Of a stretch of DNA of 54,814 nt, positions 25,235-33,924 are shown one piece after another. How positions within the stretch are numbered: position 1 is the first letter of the stretch; every line of letters begins with the position of its first letter. The DNA is from Arthrobacter subterraneus. GTDB taxonomy: Bacteria > Actinomycetota > Actinomycetes > Actinomycetales > Micrococcaceae. The notes under the pieces were generated by a model. The model was not told where the DNA came from. It saw only the letters and a list, made by a program, of their open reading frames with translations, and made no database searches. Location: the NCBI RefSeq assembly GCF_900099735.1, contig NZ_FNDT01000018.1, positions 1 to 54,814 of the forward strand. The letters are read 5' to 3'. The position numbers and the translations under genes are program-made.

Positions 25235-25243
25235 CCGCGGGCG

Positions 25244-25265
25244 TGGGTGCCGGGTGCGCACCTGC
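25244..25265 (+). promoter_or_regulatory. Recurrent element motif, site C
   Basis: GGTGCCGGGTGCGCACCTG just before the start at 25271; GGTGC/GCACC form an inverted repeat. Confidence 0.55.
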
Positions 25266-25270
25266 TCGGC

Positions 25271-25963
25271 ATGAGCCCTGCACCCACCAATCCCCGGAAC
25301 CGCCGCCGACTCGTCGCCCTCATCGCCGCCGGCGTCGTCCTGCTGCTCCTGACCGGTGTCGGCGTCTACGGACTCCTCACCGGCCCCCGCAACAGCACCA
25401 CCCCCGATCCTGACTCGGAGCCTGGCCCGGTCACCACGGCACCGCCAACCGTGGCACCGAGCACGCCTCTACCGCCGCGAGTTCCAGCGGTTCCCCGTTC
25501 TGCCGACCCCGAGACTTTCGCTCAGGGCGTCGCGTCAACGCTGTTCGCCTGGGACACCGCTTCGGGGCTGTGGCCGCTGGACTTCACCTCGACGATCCTC
25601 GCGGTTGGCGACCCCAGCGGGGACGAACAAGCAGGGCTGGCCTCCGACGTGGCCGCGTACCTGCCGACCCGAGACGCCTGGATCGAGCTGCGGCAGTACG
25701 CCACCCGTCAGCACCTCACCATCAACACCACGTACGTCCCCGACGCTTGGTCCGAGGCGGTAGCGCAGGCCCAGCCAGGGCAGCTCGCGGCCGGAACGTC
25801 GGCCGTCACGATCGAGGGAACCCGCCATCGCGCCGGGGTCTGGAACGGCCAACCGGTCATCAGCGAGCATCCGGTCGCGTTCACCTTGTTCATCGTCTGC
25901 GCACCGGCCTACCCGACGTGCCATCTGCTGCGGCTGTCGCAGCTCGACAACCCGCTGCGCTGA
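25271..25963 (+). CDS. Conjugal transfer protein, single-pass (VirB8/TcpC-like candidate)
   Basis: 230 aa from ATG 25271 (GTG 25247 is possible). One transmembrane segment (about 16-38), a Pro/Thr-rich linker, then a soluble domain of about 160 residues beginning ADPETFAQGVASTLFAWDT. This topology and the place before the cell-wall hydrolase gene fit a VirB8/TcpC scaffold. Two Cys residues near the C-terminus could form a disulfide outside the cell. The family call is inferred. Confidence 0.65.
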   Translation: MSPAPTNPRNRRRLVALIAAGVVLLLLTGVGVYGLLTGPRNSTTPDPDSEPGPVTTAPPTVAPSTPLPPRVPAVPRSADPETFAQGVASTLFAWDTASGLWPLDFTSTILAVGDPSGDEQAGLASDVAAYLPTRDAWIELRQYATRQHLTINTTYVPDAWSEAVAQAQPGQLAAGTSAVTIEGTRHRAGVWNGQPVISEHPVAFTLFIVCAPAYPTCHLLRLSQLDNPLR

Positions 25964-25975
25964 AGGGCTGGCGTC

Positions 25976-27586
25976 GTGTTCCGCAAGGCCGCCATCGCAG
26001 CCCTGGCACTGCTGTTCTTCGCACCCGCCGCAGCACTCCTCGGGATCGGGGTGCTGATGAATCCCGCCGCTGCCTACTGCGCCACTCCAGCCGGGAGCGT
26101 GAACCTCGGCCCGATCCCGGACTCGCTCACCGTGACCACCGCGAACGGCGAAACCTTCACGCTGAATCGTCAGCAGCTCACGCACGCGGCCACGATCATC
26201 TCCGTCGGAAACGGCATCACCGACGTGGGCAGGCCCGGAATCAAGATCGCGCTGATGGCCGCGCTCACCGAGTCCACGCTGCGGATGCTCACCAACACCG
26301 GCACGTACCCCGAGTCGGCGACCTACCCGAACGACGGCAACGGCGGCGACCACGACTCCCTCGGCCTGTTCCAGATGCGCCCCCAATCCGGGTGGGGCAC
26401 TGTCGCCGAGCTCATGGACCCGAACTACCAGGCGCGAGCGTTCTTCGGCGGGCCGACCGGACCGAACTACCCCTCGCCACGCGGACTGCTCGACATCCCC
26501 GGCTGGCAACAGATGGACCCCGGCGAAGCCGCCCAAGCCGTCGAGGTGTCCGCCTACCCCGACCGCTACCGCAACTACGCGCCCGTCGCCGACAGCATCC
26601 TCACCGCCCTCACCACAGGCGGCAGTGCTGCTCTTGGTGTCGGCGGCCCGGCGGTGTCGTCGTCGCGGGTGGTGTTCCCGCTGCCCGAGGGCACCTGGGT
26701 GCTGACCTCGCCGTTCGGGATGCGGGTGCACCCGATCACGGGCGAGCGGAAGATGCACACCGGCACCGACTTCGCCGCGCCCGACGGCACCCCGATCCTC
26801 GCCGCCGCGGACGGCACCGTCACGGTCGCGGAGTTCTCCGGCGGGTACGGCGGCCTCATCGTCATCGAGCACACCATCGACGGCAAGACCGTCGCGACCG
26901 CCTACGCGCACATGTGGCAGAGCGGCATCCACGTCCGTCCCGGCGACCGGGTGAGTGCCGGGCAGCACATCGGCGATGTCGGCTCCTCGGGCATGAGCAC
27001 TGGCGCACATCTGCACTTCGAGGTCCGGCCCGGCGGCACGAACAGCGAGGCCATCGACGCCGCCGCCTGGCTCAACCAGCACGGGGCCGCGAACCTGCCG
27101 ACGGCGACCAGCGGATCACCCGCCGCCTGCAACAACGCCACCGCGGGCACGCCGACCGGTGTCGATGGAGACCCCGACCGGCTCGTCGACGATCCCACCA
27201 GCTCGGGCAAGATCACCGCCCGCATGCTCCACCTCTACCAGCAGACCCTCGCCGCGTTCCCCGACACCGGCTGGGGCTGCTACTCACCGCGCCCCGGCAC
27301 CAAGTCCGAGCATCCCCTCGGCAGGGCGTGCGACATCACCTTCGGCAACCGCATCGGCCAGCGACCCACCCCGGTACAACTCGACGCCGGCTGGAAGGTC
27401 ACCAACTGGATGAAGGACAACGCCGACGTGCTCGGCGTCGAGTACCTGATCTGGCAAGGCCAAATCTGGTCGGTCGCCCGCGACGCCCAGGGCTGGCGAC
27501 CCTACAACGGCGGCGGCATGCACGACCCCGCCTCCATCACCGGAGGCCACTACGACCACCTCCACGTCACAGTCAAGGTTGGGTGA
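25976..27586 (+). CDS. Three-part peptidoglycan hydrolase of the transfer apparatus (lysozyme-like, M23, C-terminal ARB_07466-like)
   Basis: 536 aa, GTG start, N-terminal signal or anchor (about 4-30). Residues about 60-205 form a lysozyme/transglycosylase-like region (ALTESTLRM, then SLGLFQMRPQSGWG). Residues about 225-370 are an M23 endopeptidase with HTGTDFAAPDG and HLHFEV zinc ligands. The last 150 residues (GCYSPRPGTKSEHPLGRACDI to DHLHV) resemble the ARB_07466-like C-terminal domain, with EHPLGRACD and HxH as in LAS-type peptidases. It would open the wall for the mating channel (VirB1 role). Confidence 0.9.
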   Translation: MFRKAAIAALALLFFAPAAALLGIGVLMNPAAAYCATPAGSVNLGPIPDSLTVTTANGETFTLNRQQLTHAATIISVGNGITDVGRPGIKIALMAALTESTLRMLTNTGTYPESATYPNDGNGGDHDSLGLFQMRPQSGWGTVAELMDPNYQARAFFGGPTGPNYPSPRGLLDIPGWQQMDPGEAAQAVEVSAYPDRYRNYAPVADSILTALTTGGSAALGVGGPAVSSSRVVFPLPEGTWVLTSPFGMRVHPITGERKMHTGTDFAAPDGTPILAAADGTVTVAEFSGGYGGLIVIEHTIDGKTVATAYAHMWQSGIHVRPGDRVSAGQHIGDVGSSGMSTGAHLHFEVRPGGTNSEAIDAAAWLNQHGAANLPTATSGSPAACNNATAGTPTGVDGDPDRLVDDPTSSGKITARMLHLYQQTLAAFPDTGWGCYSPRPGTKSEHPLGRACDITFGNRIGQRPTPVQLDAGWKVTNWMKDNADVLGVEYLIWQGQIWSVARDAQGWRPYNGGGMHDPASITGGHYDHLHVTVKVG

Positions 27587-27592
27587 ACGGAA

Positions 27593-27859
27593 ATGGGTGT
27601 CTTCCCCGACTTCAACGGGCTCGGCGGCATCGGCGACCTGCGCGCCGTGGTCGGAGCGCTCCTGGCGTTCGTCCTCATCGTCGCCGTCCTTATGTTGATC
27701 GTGTCGGCCATCGTGTGGGCCATCGCGACCGCCCACGGCAACTACGCGACCGCCAGCAAGGGCCGCATCGGTGTCCTCGTCTCCGTCGGTGCCGCCGTCC
27801 TCGCCGGAGGCGGCGTCGCCTGGATGAACTGGCTACTCAACCTCGGCCAACAACTCTGA
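27593..27859 (+). CDS. DUF6112 family small membrane protein, first copy
   Basis: 88 aa with two hydrophobic helices. The second copy at 28008 shares the pattern LRxxVGAxxxxxLIxxVLxLIVSAIVW and SxGxIGVLVSxGAAV. Size, topology and T4SS context recall VirB2/TrbC pilins, but that is inference. Confidence 0.75.
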   Translation: MGVFPDFNGLGGIGDLRAVVGALLAFVLIVAVLMLIVSAIVWAIATAHGNYATASKGRIGVLVSVGAAVLAGGGVAWMNWLLNLGQQL

Positions 27860-27881
27860 CGCCGAACGCCTCCGAACCTGT

Positions 27882-27913
27882 CAACGCCCACGTCCTCGCC
27901 GACGTGGGCGTTG
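27882..27913. terminator. Strong hairpin between the two DUF6112 genes
   Basis: Perfect 13-bp stem CAACGCCCACGTC with a 6-nt loop. No T-run follows, as is common in high-GC actinobacteria. It could attenuate read-through so that the second gene is expressed from its own signals. Confidence 0.5.
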
Positions 27914-27929
27914 TCGTCTCCGCTGCCGA

Positions 27930-27950
27930 GGGGTCGCGGGTGCACCTGTC
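27930..27950 (+). promoter_or_regulatory. Recurrent element motif, site D
   Basis: GGGGTCGCGGGTGCACCTGT, located right after the hairpin and before the GTG at 28008. GTGTACC follows, as also at site A. Confidence 0.5.
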
Positions 27951-28007
27951 GCGTGTACCCCGTCTGCGAGTTCGTGGGCGGGCCGCCCGTCGCCAAGGAG
28001 ACCTACC

Positions 28008-28331
28008 GTGTTCGATCTGCTCGCCAACGTCATGTCCGCGCCGCCGCTGCTGGTGCCGATGGACATCAACATCGACCCCAACACCAACGGCCTGCCGGGG
28101 ATCAACCAGCTGCGCACCATCGTCGGCGCGGTGATGACCATCGGCCTCATCCTGTCCGTTCTCGCGCTGATCGTGTCCGCGATCGTGTGGGGCTTCGGCG
28201 CGAACTCCTCCAACCCGCACCTCGCCTCGCGCGGGAAGATCGGCGTCCTCGTCTCCTGCGGCGCGGCGGTGATCTGCGGCGCGAGCGTGACGCTCATCAA
28301 CTTCTTCTGGAACGTCGGCCAGTCCGTCTGA
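28008..28331 (+). CDS. DUF6112 family small membrane protein, second copy
   Basis: 107 aa from GTG 28008, preceded by AAGGAGA. Paralogue of the 27593 gene with a longer N-terminus (about 30 residues before GINQLRTIVGA) and two membrane helices. Its separate leader suggests it is made in different amounts from the first copy, as expected for a major versus minor subunit (inference). Confidence 0.77.
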   Translation: MFDLLANVMSAPPLLVPMDINIDPNTNGLPGINQLRTIVGAVMTIGLILSVLALIVSAIVWGFGANSSNPHLASRGKIGVLVSCGAAVICGASVTLINFFWNVGQSV

Positions 28332-28366
28332 CCCGCCCGTCGTCGTCGAGAGTGCTGGTGTTCGTG

Positions 28367-29731
28367 ATGGGCGTGTGCGACGTTCCCGTGATCTCCTCGG
28401 TCTGCGATGCCGTCGGCGAAGGAGCCGCCTCGCTGGTCGCGGCCCCGTTCGACTGGCTCGCCCAGGCGATGGGTGCCGCCGCAGGGTGGCTGTTCGAGGC
28501 CGTCTGGTCGGTCTTCGACACCACGACCCTGGTGGATGTCACCAAGCCCGGCTACATCGCCGTCTACAACCTGCTGTTCGGCATCGCGGTATTCGTGATG
28601 CTGATCTTCTTCTGCCTCCAACTCATCACCGGCCTGATCCGCCGCGACCCCACCGCACTCACCCGCGCCGCCCTCGGCCTGGCCAAGTCCGTCCTCGGAT
28701 CGTTCGTGGTCATCACGCTCACCGCGCTGCTGTTGGAGGTCGTCGATCAGCTATGCATCGGGATCGTGCAGGCCGCCGGAGAGACCACTGAGTCGATGGG
28801 CGACAAGATCGCCCTCCTCGCCGGAGGGCTGGTCGGGATCAACATCGCCGCTCCCGGCGTCGGTGCGATCATCACGATCTTCATGGCCGGCCTCGCGATC
28901 ACCGCCGCCGCGATCGTGTGGCTGTCCCTCCTCGTCAGGAAAGCGCTCCTGCTGGTCGCGGTCGTGTTCGCGCCGCTCGCGTTCAGCGGTGCCTCGTGGG
29001 ATGCCTCGCGGGGGTGGATCGGGAAGTGGGCGATGTTCGTCGTCGCGCTGATCTGCTCCAAGCTCGTGCTCGTCGTGATGTTCCTCGTTGCGATCACCCA
29101 GGTCTCCGCACCGATCGACGCCGACCTCGCCTCGATCAGCGACCCCATCGCGGGGATCGTGCTGATGGCGATGGCCGCGTTCGCCCCGTACCTGACGTAC
29201 AAGTTCATCGCGTTCGTCGGGTTCGACATGTACCACGCGATCGGCTCCGAGCAGGACGCCAAGAGCGCCCTCAACCGCCCGATCCCCGTCCCGACCAAGC
29301 CACAAGGCGGCGGCGACCCGAAGAAGGTGCTCGACGGAACCAACAGCGGCGGCGGGAACACGGGTGGAGGAAGCAGCGCACCAGCACCGCCGAAGGCCCC
29401 AGCGCCGGCACCCGCCGCGAGCGGCGGAGGGGCCGCCGGCAGTGGAGCCGCGGCAAGCGGAGGCAGTGCAGCCGCGGCCGGTCCCGTGGCAGCCGGGGTG
29501 GTGGTTGGGGCGAGCGTCGCCAAGGGTGCCGCAACCGCCGGCCCGAAGGCCGGAACCGCGCTGGGAGCCCAGGGCGAGCACGCCGCCGACGCAGCAGCGC
29601 AGACACCGCCACCGTCCGCCGTATCGCCTGCGGCACCGCCGTCGAGCCCGGCACCACGACCGCCGAGCAGCGACCCGTCACCGCCGTCGAAGCAGCCCCC
29701 GCCGCCCGCGCCACGCCCACCGAAGGAGTAG
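28367..29731 (+). CDS. TrbL/VirB6-like polytopic conjugal transfer protein
   Basis: 454 aa from ATG 28367 (GTG 28352, 28358 and 28364 are alternatives). About six membrane helices to residue 300, then a long Ala/Gly/Pro-rich low-complexity tail ending PPAPRPPKE. The helix pattern and place match TrbL/VirB6 channel proteins. The tail is probably cytoplasmic or in the wall and flexible. Confidence 0.83.
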   Translation: MGVCDVPVISSVCDAVGEGAASLVAAPFDWLAQAMGAAAGWLFEAVWSVFDTTTLVDVTKPGYIAVYNLLFGIAVFVMLIFFCLQLITGLIRRDPTALTRAALGLAKSVLGSFVVITLTALLLEVVDQLCIGIVQAAGETTESMGDKIALLAGGLVGINIAAPGVGAIITIFMAGLAITAAAIVWLSLLVRKALLLVAVVFAPLAFSGASWDASRGWIGKWAMFVVALICSKLVLVVMFLVAITQVSAPIDADLASISDPIAGIVLMAMAAFAPYLTYKFIAFVGFDMYHAIGSEQDAKSALNRPIPVPTKPQGGGDPKKVLDGTNSGGGNTGGGSSAPAPPKAPAPAPAASGGGAAGSGAAASGGSAAAAGPVAAGVVVGASVAKGAATAGPKAGTALGAQGEHAADAAAQTPPPSAVSPAAPPSSPAPRPPSSDPSPPSKQPPPPAPRPPKE

Positions 29732-29734
29732 ACG

Positions 29735-31204
29735 ATGAGCAGCACGAACCACGACCGGCCCCCCGCGGGCGAACTCGTGCCGGTGAAGTTCTCCCGCCTC
29801 ACTCGTCGCGGTGTCCTCCTCGGCCTGTCGCTGACCCAGCTCATCACGCTCGCCATCGGCGGAGCCACGCTCATCGGCGCGTTCTACGCCGGCGGCGGGA
29901 TGCTGCTCGCCTACACCGCCCCCATCTGGGTACTCGCCGCGGCGTTGACCTGGATACCCATCGCAGGTCGGCCAATCGTGGAGTGGCTGCCCATCGCCTG
30001 CTGGTGGCTGTGGCGCACCACCGGCGGGCAACTGCTGTACCGACGCAGGATCGTCGTCCCGCGTCCCGTTGGAACCCTCGCACTGCCCGGCGACATGGCG
30101 CGACTGCGCGAGTACACCGACCCCGATACCGGAGCCGGGATGATCCACGACCCCCACGCCGCAACCCTGACCGTGGTGTGCGAGGTCACCCATCCCGCGT
30201 TCGTGCTCCTCGATCCAGGCGAGCAGGAACGCCGCGTCAGCTCCTGGGGCCGCGTGCTGGCAACCGTCTGCCGTTCCGGGCGAATCGCGACGCTGCAAGT
30301 CCTCGAACGCACCCTCCCAGACTCAGGCACCGGACTCGCCGAATGGTGGGCCACCCACGGCACGGCTGACGGATCATGGGCGGCCGACACCTACGCCGAA
30401 CTCATCGACCGGGCCGGACCCGCCGGTGAACGCCACGCGACCACGCTCTCGCTGTCACTGGACATGAAGACCAGTGCCCGTCAGATCAGGACCGCGGGCG
30501 GCGGGATACGCGGTGCTGCCGCCGTGCTGCGGCAAGAGATGAACACGATCGTCGCCGCGCTCCGTTCCGCCGACCTCTCGCCCTCGGGATGGCTGACACC
30601 AGGGCAGATCGCGGTGATGCTGCGTTCCGCCTACGACCCGGCCATCGCTGCCACCCTGGAACGGCACGGCACGCTCGGCCAGTCCCTCGCGACCGCGGGG
30701 CCGGTTGCGGTCACCGAGACCTGGGGCAAGCTGCGCACCGACTCCGCCCACCATGCGGTGCTCTGGGTCAGCGAGTGGCCGCGGTCGCTGGTGTATCCGG
30801 GGTTCCTGTCGCCGGTGCTGCTGTCCACCGGCATCCAACGGTCGTTCTCGCTGATCTGCACCCCAATGCGATCCGATGCCGCCGCACGCGACATCCGCAA
30901 GAAGAAGGTCGAGCACATCTCCGACCAGGCCCAGCGCGCCAAGATCGGCCAGATCGAGGACGCCTCGCAGACCGCCGAGTACCACGACGTTCTCCAGCAA
31001 GAAGCCGACCTCACCGCCGGACACGGCATCCTCCGCTACACCGGCCTCATCGCCGTCTCAGCCCCAACCGTCGAAGAACTCGACGCCGCCGTCGCCGCCA
31101 TCGAGCAGGCCGCGATCCAAGCGTCGTGTGAGACCCGGCTCCTCGTCGGCCAGCAAGCCGCCGCGTTCACCACCGCCGCGCTTCCGCTCTGCCGACGGGT
31201 GTAA
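29735..31204 (+). CDS. SCO6880-family T4SS protein
   Basis: 489 aa; GAAGGAG lies in the end of the previous gene. The N-terminal two-helix PrgI/VirB3-like unit (about 28-85) is followed by a large soluble domain (ETWGKLRTDSAHHAVLWVSEWPR region). SCO6880-type proteins replace VirB3 and part of VirB4 in actinobacterial systems. Its usual downstream partners (33925, 34752) are separated from it by the inverted cargo at 31248-33789. Confidence 0.87.
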   Translation: MSSTNHDRPPAGELVPVKFSRLTRRGVLLGLSLTQLITLAIGGATLIGAFYAGGGMLLAYTAPIWVLAAALTWIPIAGRPIVEWLPIACWWLWRTTGGQLLYRRRIVVPRPVGTLALPGDMARLREYTDPDTGAGMIHDPHAATLTVVCEVTHPAFVLLDPGEQERRVSSWGRVLATVCRSGRIATLQVLERTLPDSGTGLAEWWATHGTADGSWAADTYAELIDRAGPAGERHATTLSLSLDMKTSARQIRTAGGGIRGAAAVLRQEMNTIVAALRSADLSPSGWLTPGQIAVMLRSAYDPAIAATLERHGTLGQSLATAGPVAVTETWGKLRTDSAHHAVLWVSEWPRSLVYPGFLSPVLLSTGIQRSFSLICTPMRSDAAARDIRKKKVEHISDQAQRAKIGQIEDASQTAEYHDVLQQEADLTAGHGILRYTGLIAVSAPTVEELDAAVAAIEQAAIQASCETRLLVGQQAAAFTTAALPLCRRV

Positions 31205-31247
31205 GCCCTCCCGACACGGCGTGACCCGACCTTGTTCCGGCCGAGGA

Positions 31248-32066
31248 TCAGGCTCGCGCGTCGATAAACCGAAGCATCGAAACAGGAACCGGCGCGTCTG
31301 GAGTTCGGGGCAGATCAACAACGGGAAGCGCCAGTGATACCTCTGCGAGGTCATCGACCCCGAGTTCTAGCCAGTCAGTGCAGTCGGCGTGCGGCAAAGC
31401 GCTCACCAACTGGCGATCCGCAAGCAGCAAGCTGAACGGAGGGAAGTGAATCACGGCAGAGATTGTCGGTGTGGTCGCGGCCGTCCATTCATCATCCCTT
31501 CCACCATCCCGCGATAGCTTTACGGCCAAGCCCTCGTGTGCTCCCTCAAGGACCGCCGCCGCCCCGTCAGGCGCGATCGCCGCCAAGAATCGGATGCCCT
31601 CGGGCGCTGGGGCTGCGACTCCATGCCGCACGGCCCAGACCAGGTCAGGGTGTGAATCGATGAGCTTCGGAGTCAGCGCTGTCATGCCTGCGAGCGCGGA
31701 GCGGATGAATCGACCCGGGCGAACCTCGCTGAGCTTTCCTTCAATGTGAGTCCGCTCGCCCTTCCACTGGGAGTGGAGCAGGTTGCCCGCGAAGGTGTAG
31801 GCCCACCGAATGTACTCGTCATCCCAAGGGGATGTGGCCGCCCGGCAGGTTTCGCAATGCGCGTACAGGCTGGCGCCACCGAGGCGTGGCCGCCCGTGGG
31901 CAAGTCGGCTGCCTGCTGTCGTGCCACCCCAAGAGAAGCTCCCATTGTTGAATGCAGCTCTCGGTGGCACGTGTGCCTTGGTGAGTCTTGCCAGGGCCCC
32001 GCACAGCGCGCACTTGCCGCTCTTTGCCCGCCCACCCGTCGGCCGGAAGCCTTCCTGCTCACTCAT
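31248..32066 (-). CDS. HNH-like zinc protein, second gene of the inverted cargo pair
   Basis: 272 aa from ATG 32066. C19 and C22, H32 in LTKAHVPPRAAFN, and C71 and C74 give a CxxC-H-CxxC pattern resembling HNH/treble-clef nucleases (typically LTxEHVPPRAAFN). Here the residue before AH is Lys rather than the usual acidic one, so activity is uncertain. The remaining 190 residues are unassigned. It starts 19 nt after the 567-aa gene and is transcribed against the transfer genes. Confidence 0.72.
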   Translation of the reverse strand: MSEQEGFRPTGGRAKSGKCALCGALARLTKAHVPPRAAFNNGSFSWGGTTAGSRLAHGRPRLGGASLYAHCETCRAATSPWDDEYIRWAYTFAGNLLHSQWKGERTHIEGKLSEVRPGRFIRSALAGMTALTPKLIDSHPDLVWAVRHGVAAPAPEGIRFLAAIAPDGAAAVLEGAHEGLAVKLSRDGGRDDEWTAATTPTISAVIHFPPFSLLLADRQLVSALPHADCTDWLELGVDDLAEVSLALPVVDLPRTPDAPVPVSMLRFIDARA

Positions 32067-32085
32067 GCCTACACTCGCGCAATCT

Positions 32086-33789
32086 CTAGGACTCGATGGC
32101 GGAGTCTGCTGTGGCAAGTCCTTCAATCGCTGTCGCGGCCGAAACTGCGTGGGGCGTTCTTTCGGAAAGAGCCGCCGCCAGGCTGTCGATGTCCTCGTGC
32201 TCCGCGGAGTCGGGGAACATCCAATGCAGATCGCGCTCCTCTGTGGCCACGTCGATAGTGGGTCGGACGCCCGCTCCGCGGTGCGAGCGACCGCGTACAT
32301 TCCGCACGTCATCCAAGGAGTAGATCGGGCCGAGTTCGCCTCGTTTTAGGAGTTTCCCTGGGTTGGCGGTAACGATCCGTCGGTCAGTCACCGCTACGAA
32401 CGTGCTCGACGCGAACTTCTCAACGATGGCACTGGCTCTTCCTGGCGCGAGCGCGTCCCAAGTCGCATCAACCCTTCTGGCGAGAATGGCCGGCACGACT
32501 CCAGCGAAGTTGTGAGTTCCCATTTCGTATGGGAAGGCCACGCTGCGAAGCGTCTCGCCATCCTCAAGGAACCACCGAAGGATATGCAGATACGGATCGA
32601 GTTCAAGCCCTTCGGGTGCGCATACCGCCGCTGGTACTGCTGGCATCTCGACTGCTGGCTGGAGCATGTTGGCCAAAGGGTCGATCGCTTCGAGGAGCTG
32701 CCTGCAAGTGAGTTGAGAAGCCTTTGCGTCCTTTCGCTTCTTCGTGAGAGGCACGGTAGCGCGGCCGGGAAGTTCGGCGATGATCCGCAACTCACGCACG
32801 AGTGACTCGGTCAGCGATCGGATTTCGGCTAGCGACTCGTCGATCTCGACGGGAGTGTTACGGGCGATCCGGTCGAAGAGCTGCGCTTCGCTCTCGTCGT
32901 TGGTGCTTCGTGTTCTGGCGAGGGCAGCCCGGACAGCCTGGTACTCCGCGTGGGTCTTGAGCGAGCTAAGAAGCGCGTACGTATCGAAGACGATCGCTTC
33001 GGCGTTGGATTCGAGGTATTGGCGGCGAGCACGACCGTCGAGCTTCCCGAGTTCCTGGACATGGCCTGCCACGTTCTTGCGGTATAACTTCAACTGCTTG
33101 CGGATGTTGGGGCCGCTGGGAGCAATGGGCTCCCAGACAGAGTCCGTGATGGCGTCGAGTTCGCGGGTCTCCTTGACTGCCTCATCTACGGACTCCGCCA
33201 GCCCTTCAAGCTCTGCCCATTGCTCGTTCCGGATGGCCTTGAGCGTCTGCGTCGTGAGCTGAATGTTGGAGCGGACGAGGCCCGAAATCTCACCGAGCTG
33301 CATCTGGAGCGCGATCATGGCGACAGCCGGGCCGATGGCTGCGATCGCCGTGGCGGCCGTCATCGACGCGGGGATGAAGCGTGCCTGCGCGACCAGTTCA
33401 CCGTTCTTGAAGATCGCTCCGAGCTTCGCGCCGTCCTTCGCGGCCATCTGACCACCGCTCTTCAACAGAGACAGCGTCGCATCGTTGACGCGGAAGAGGC
33501 CTTGCGCGCTCGACACAGCCTCCGCGACGTTCCCGACGATCGTGCCTGCGTTGCCGAAGGAACCGAGAGCGGTGGAGAGCTGAGCGCGGTCGAAGGACGG
33601 CACCATGTCAAGGCTGATGAGTTCAAGACCGTCGGGGACTTCGCCGAATACGACTGCGACGCCTGGCGTCACCTCGACGAGGGTCGTGAACGCTGCGAGT
33701 TCAAGTGCGTCGGACCTGATCTGACCATCTTCCGAGGTCTGCCTGCCAACGGCATCGTCGCTACCGGATTCGTCGCGCGGGTCGTCCAT
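32086..33789 (-). CDS. Large protein of unknown function with hydrophobic core and PH-like C-terminus, first gene of the cargo pair
   Basis: 567 aa from ATG 33789, after AGAAGGAG. Residues 1-60 are acidic. A hydrophobic Ala-rich stretch at 141-163 could span or insert in a membrane. Helical, coiled-coil-like sequence runs from 165 to about 400. Residues about 480-545 (FVAVTDRRIVTANPG, then IYSLDDVRNVRGRSHRG and DLHWMF) look like a bacterial PH-like domain. It forms an operon with the HNH-like gene. No catalytic motif was recognised; a membrane-sensing partner of a nuclease is one reading. Confidence 0.75.
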   Translation of the reverse strand: MDDPRDESGSDDAVGRQTSEDGQIRSDALELAAFTTLVEVTPGVAVVFGEVPDGLELISLDMVPSFDRAQLSTALGSFGNAGTIVGNVAEAVSSAQGLFRVNDATLSLLKSGGQMAAKDGAKLGAIFKNGELVAQARFIPASMTAATAIAAIGPAVAMIALQMQLGEISGLVRSNIQLTTQTLKAIRNEQWAELEGLAESVDEAVKETRELDAITDSVWEPIAPSGPNIRKQLKLYRKNVAGHVQELGKLDGRARRQYLESNAEAIVFDTYALLSSLKTHAEYQAVRAALARTRSTNDESEAQLFDRIARNTPVEIDESLAEIRSLTESLVRELRIIAELPGRATVPLTKKRKDAKASQLTCRQLLEAIDPLANMLQPAVEMPAVPAAVCAPEGLELDPYLHILRWFLEDGETLRSVAFPYEMGTHNFAGVVPAILARRVDATWDALAPGRASAIVEKFASSTFVAVTDRRIVTANPGKLLKRGELGPIYSLDDVRNVRGRSHRGAGVRPTIDVATEERDLHWMFPDSAEHEDIDSLAAALSERTPHAVSAATAIEGLATADSAIES

Positions 33790-33873
33790 GTGGGCTCTCC
33801 TTCTCGCCGGTGACTGCCTCGTGCCTCCCTCCGACGCCTCCATCAAGTATGTCAGCCACCTCCGACAGCGCCT

Positions 33874-33896
33874 GGGGTCATCGCAGCACACCTCCC
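33874..33896 (+). promoter_or_regulatory. Recurrent element motif, site F (weak)
   Basis: GGGGTCATCGCAGCACACCT, resembling site D, before the start at 33925, where the transfer genes resume after the cargo. Confidence 0.35.
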
Positions 33897-33924
33897 CATC
33901 ACACGACTCGCGAGGAGGCCGACC

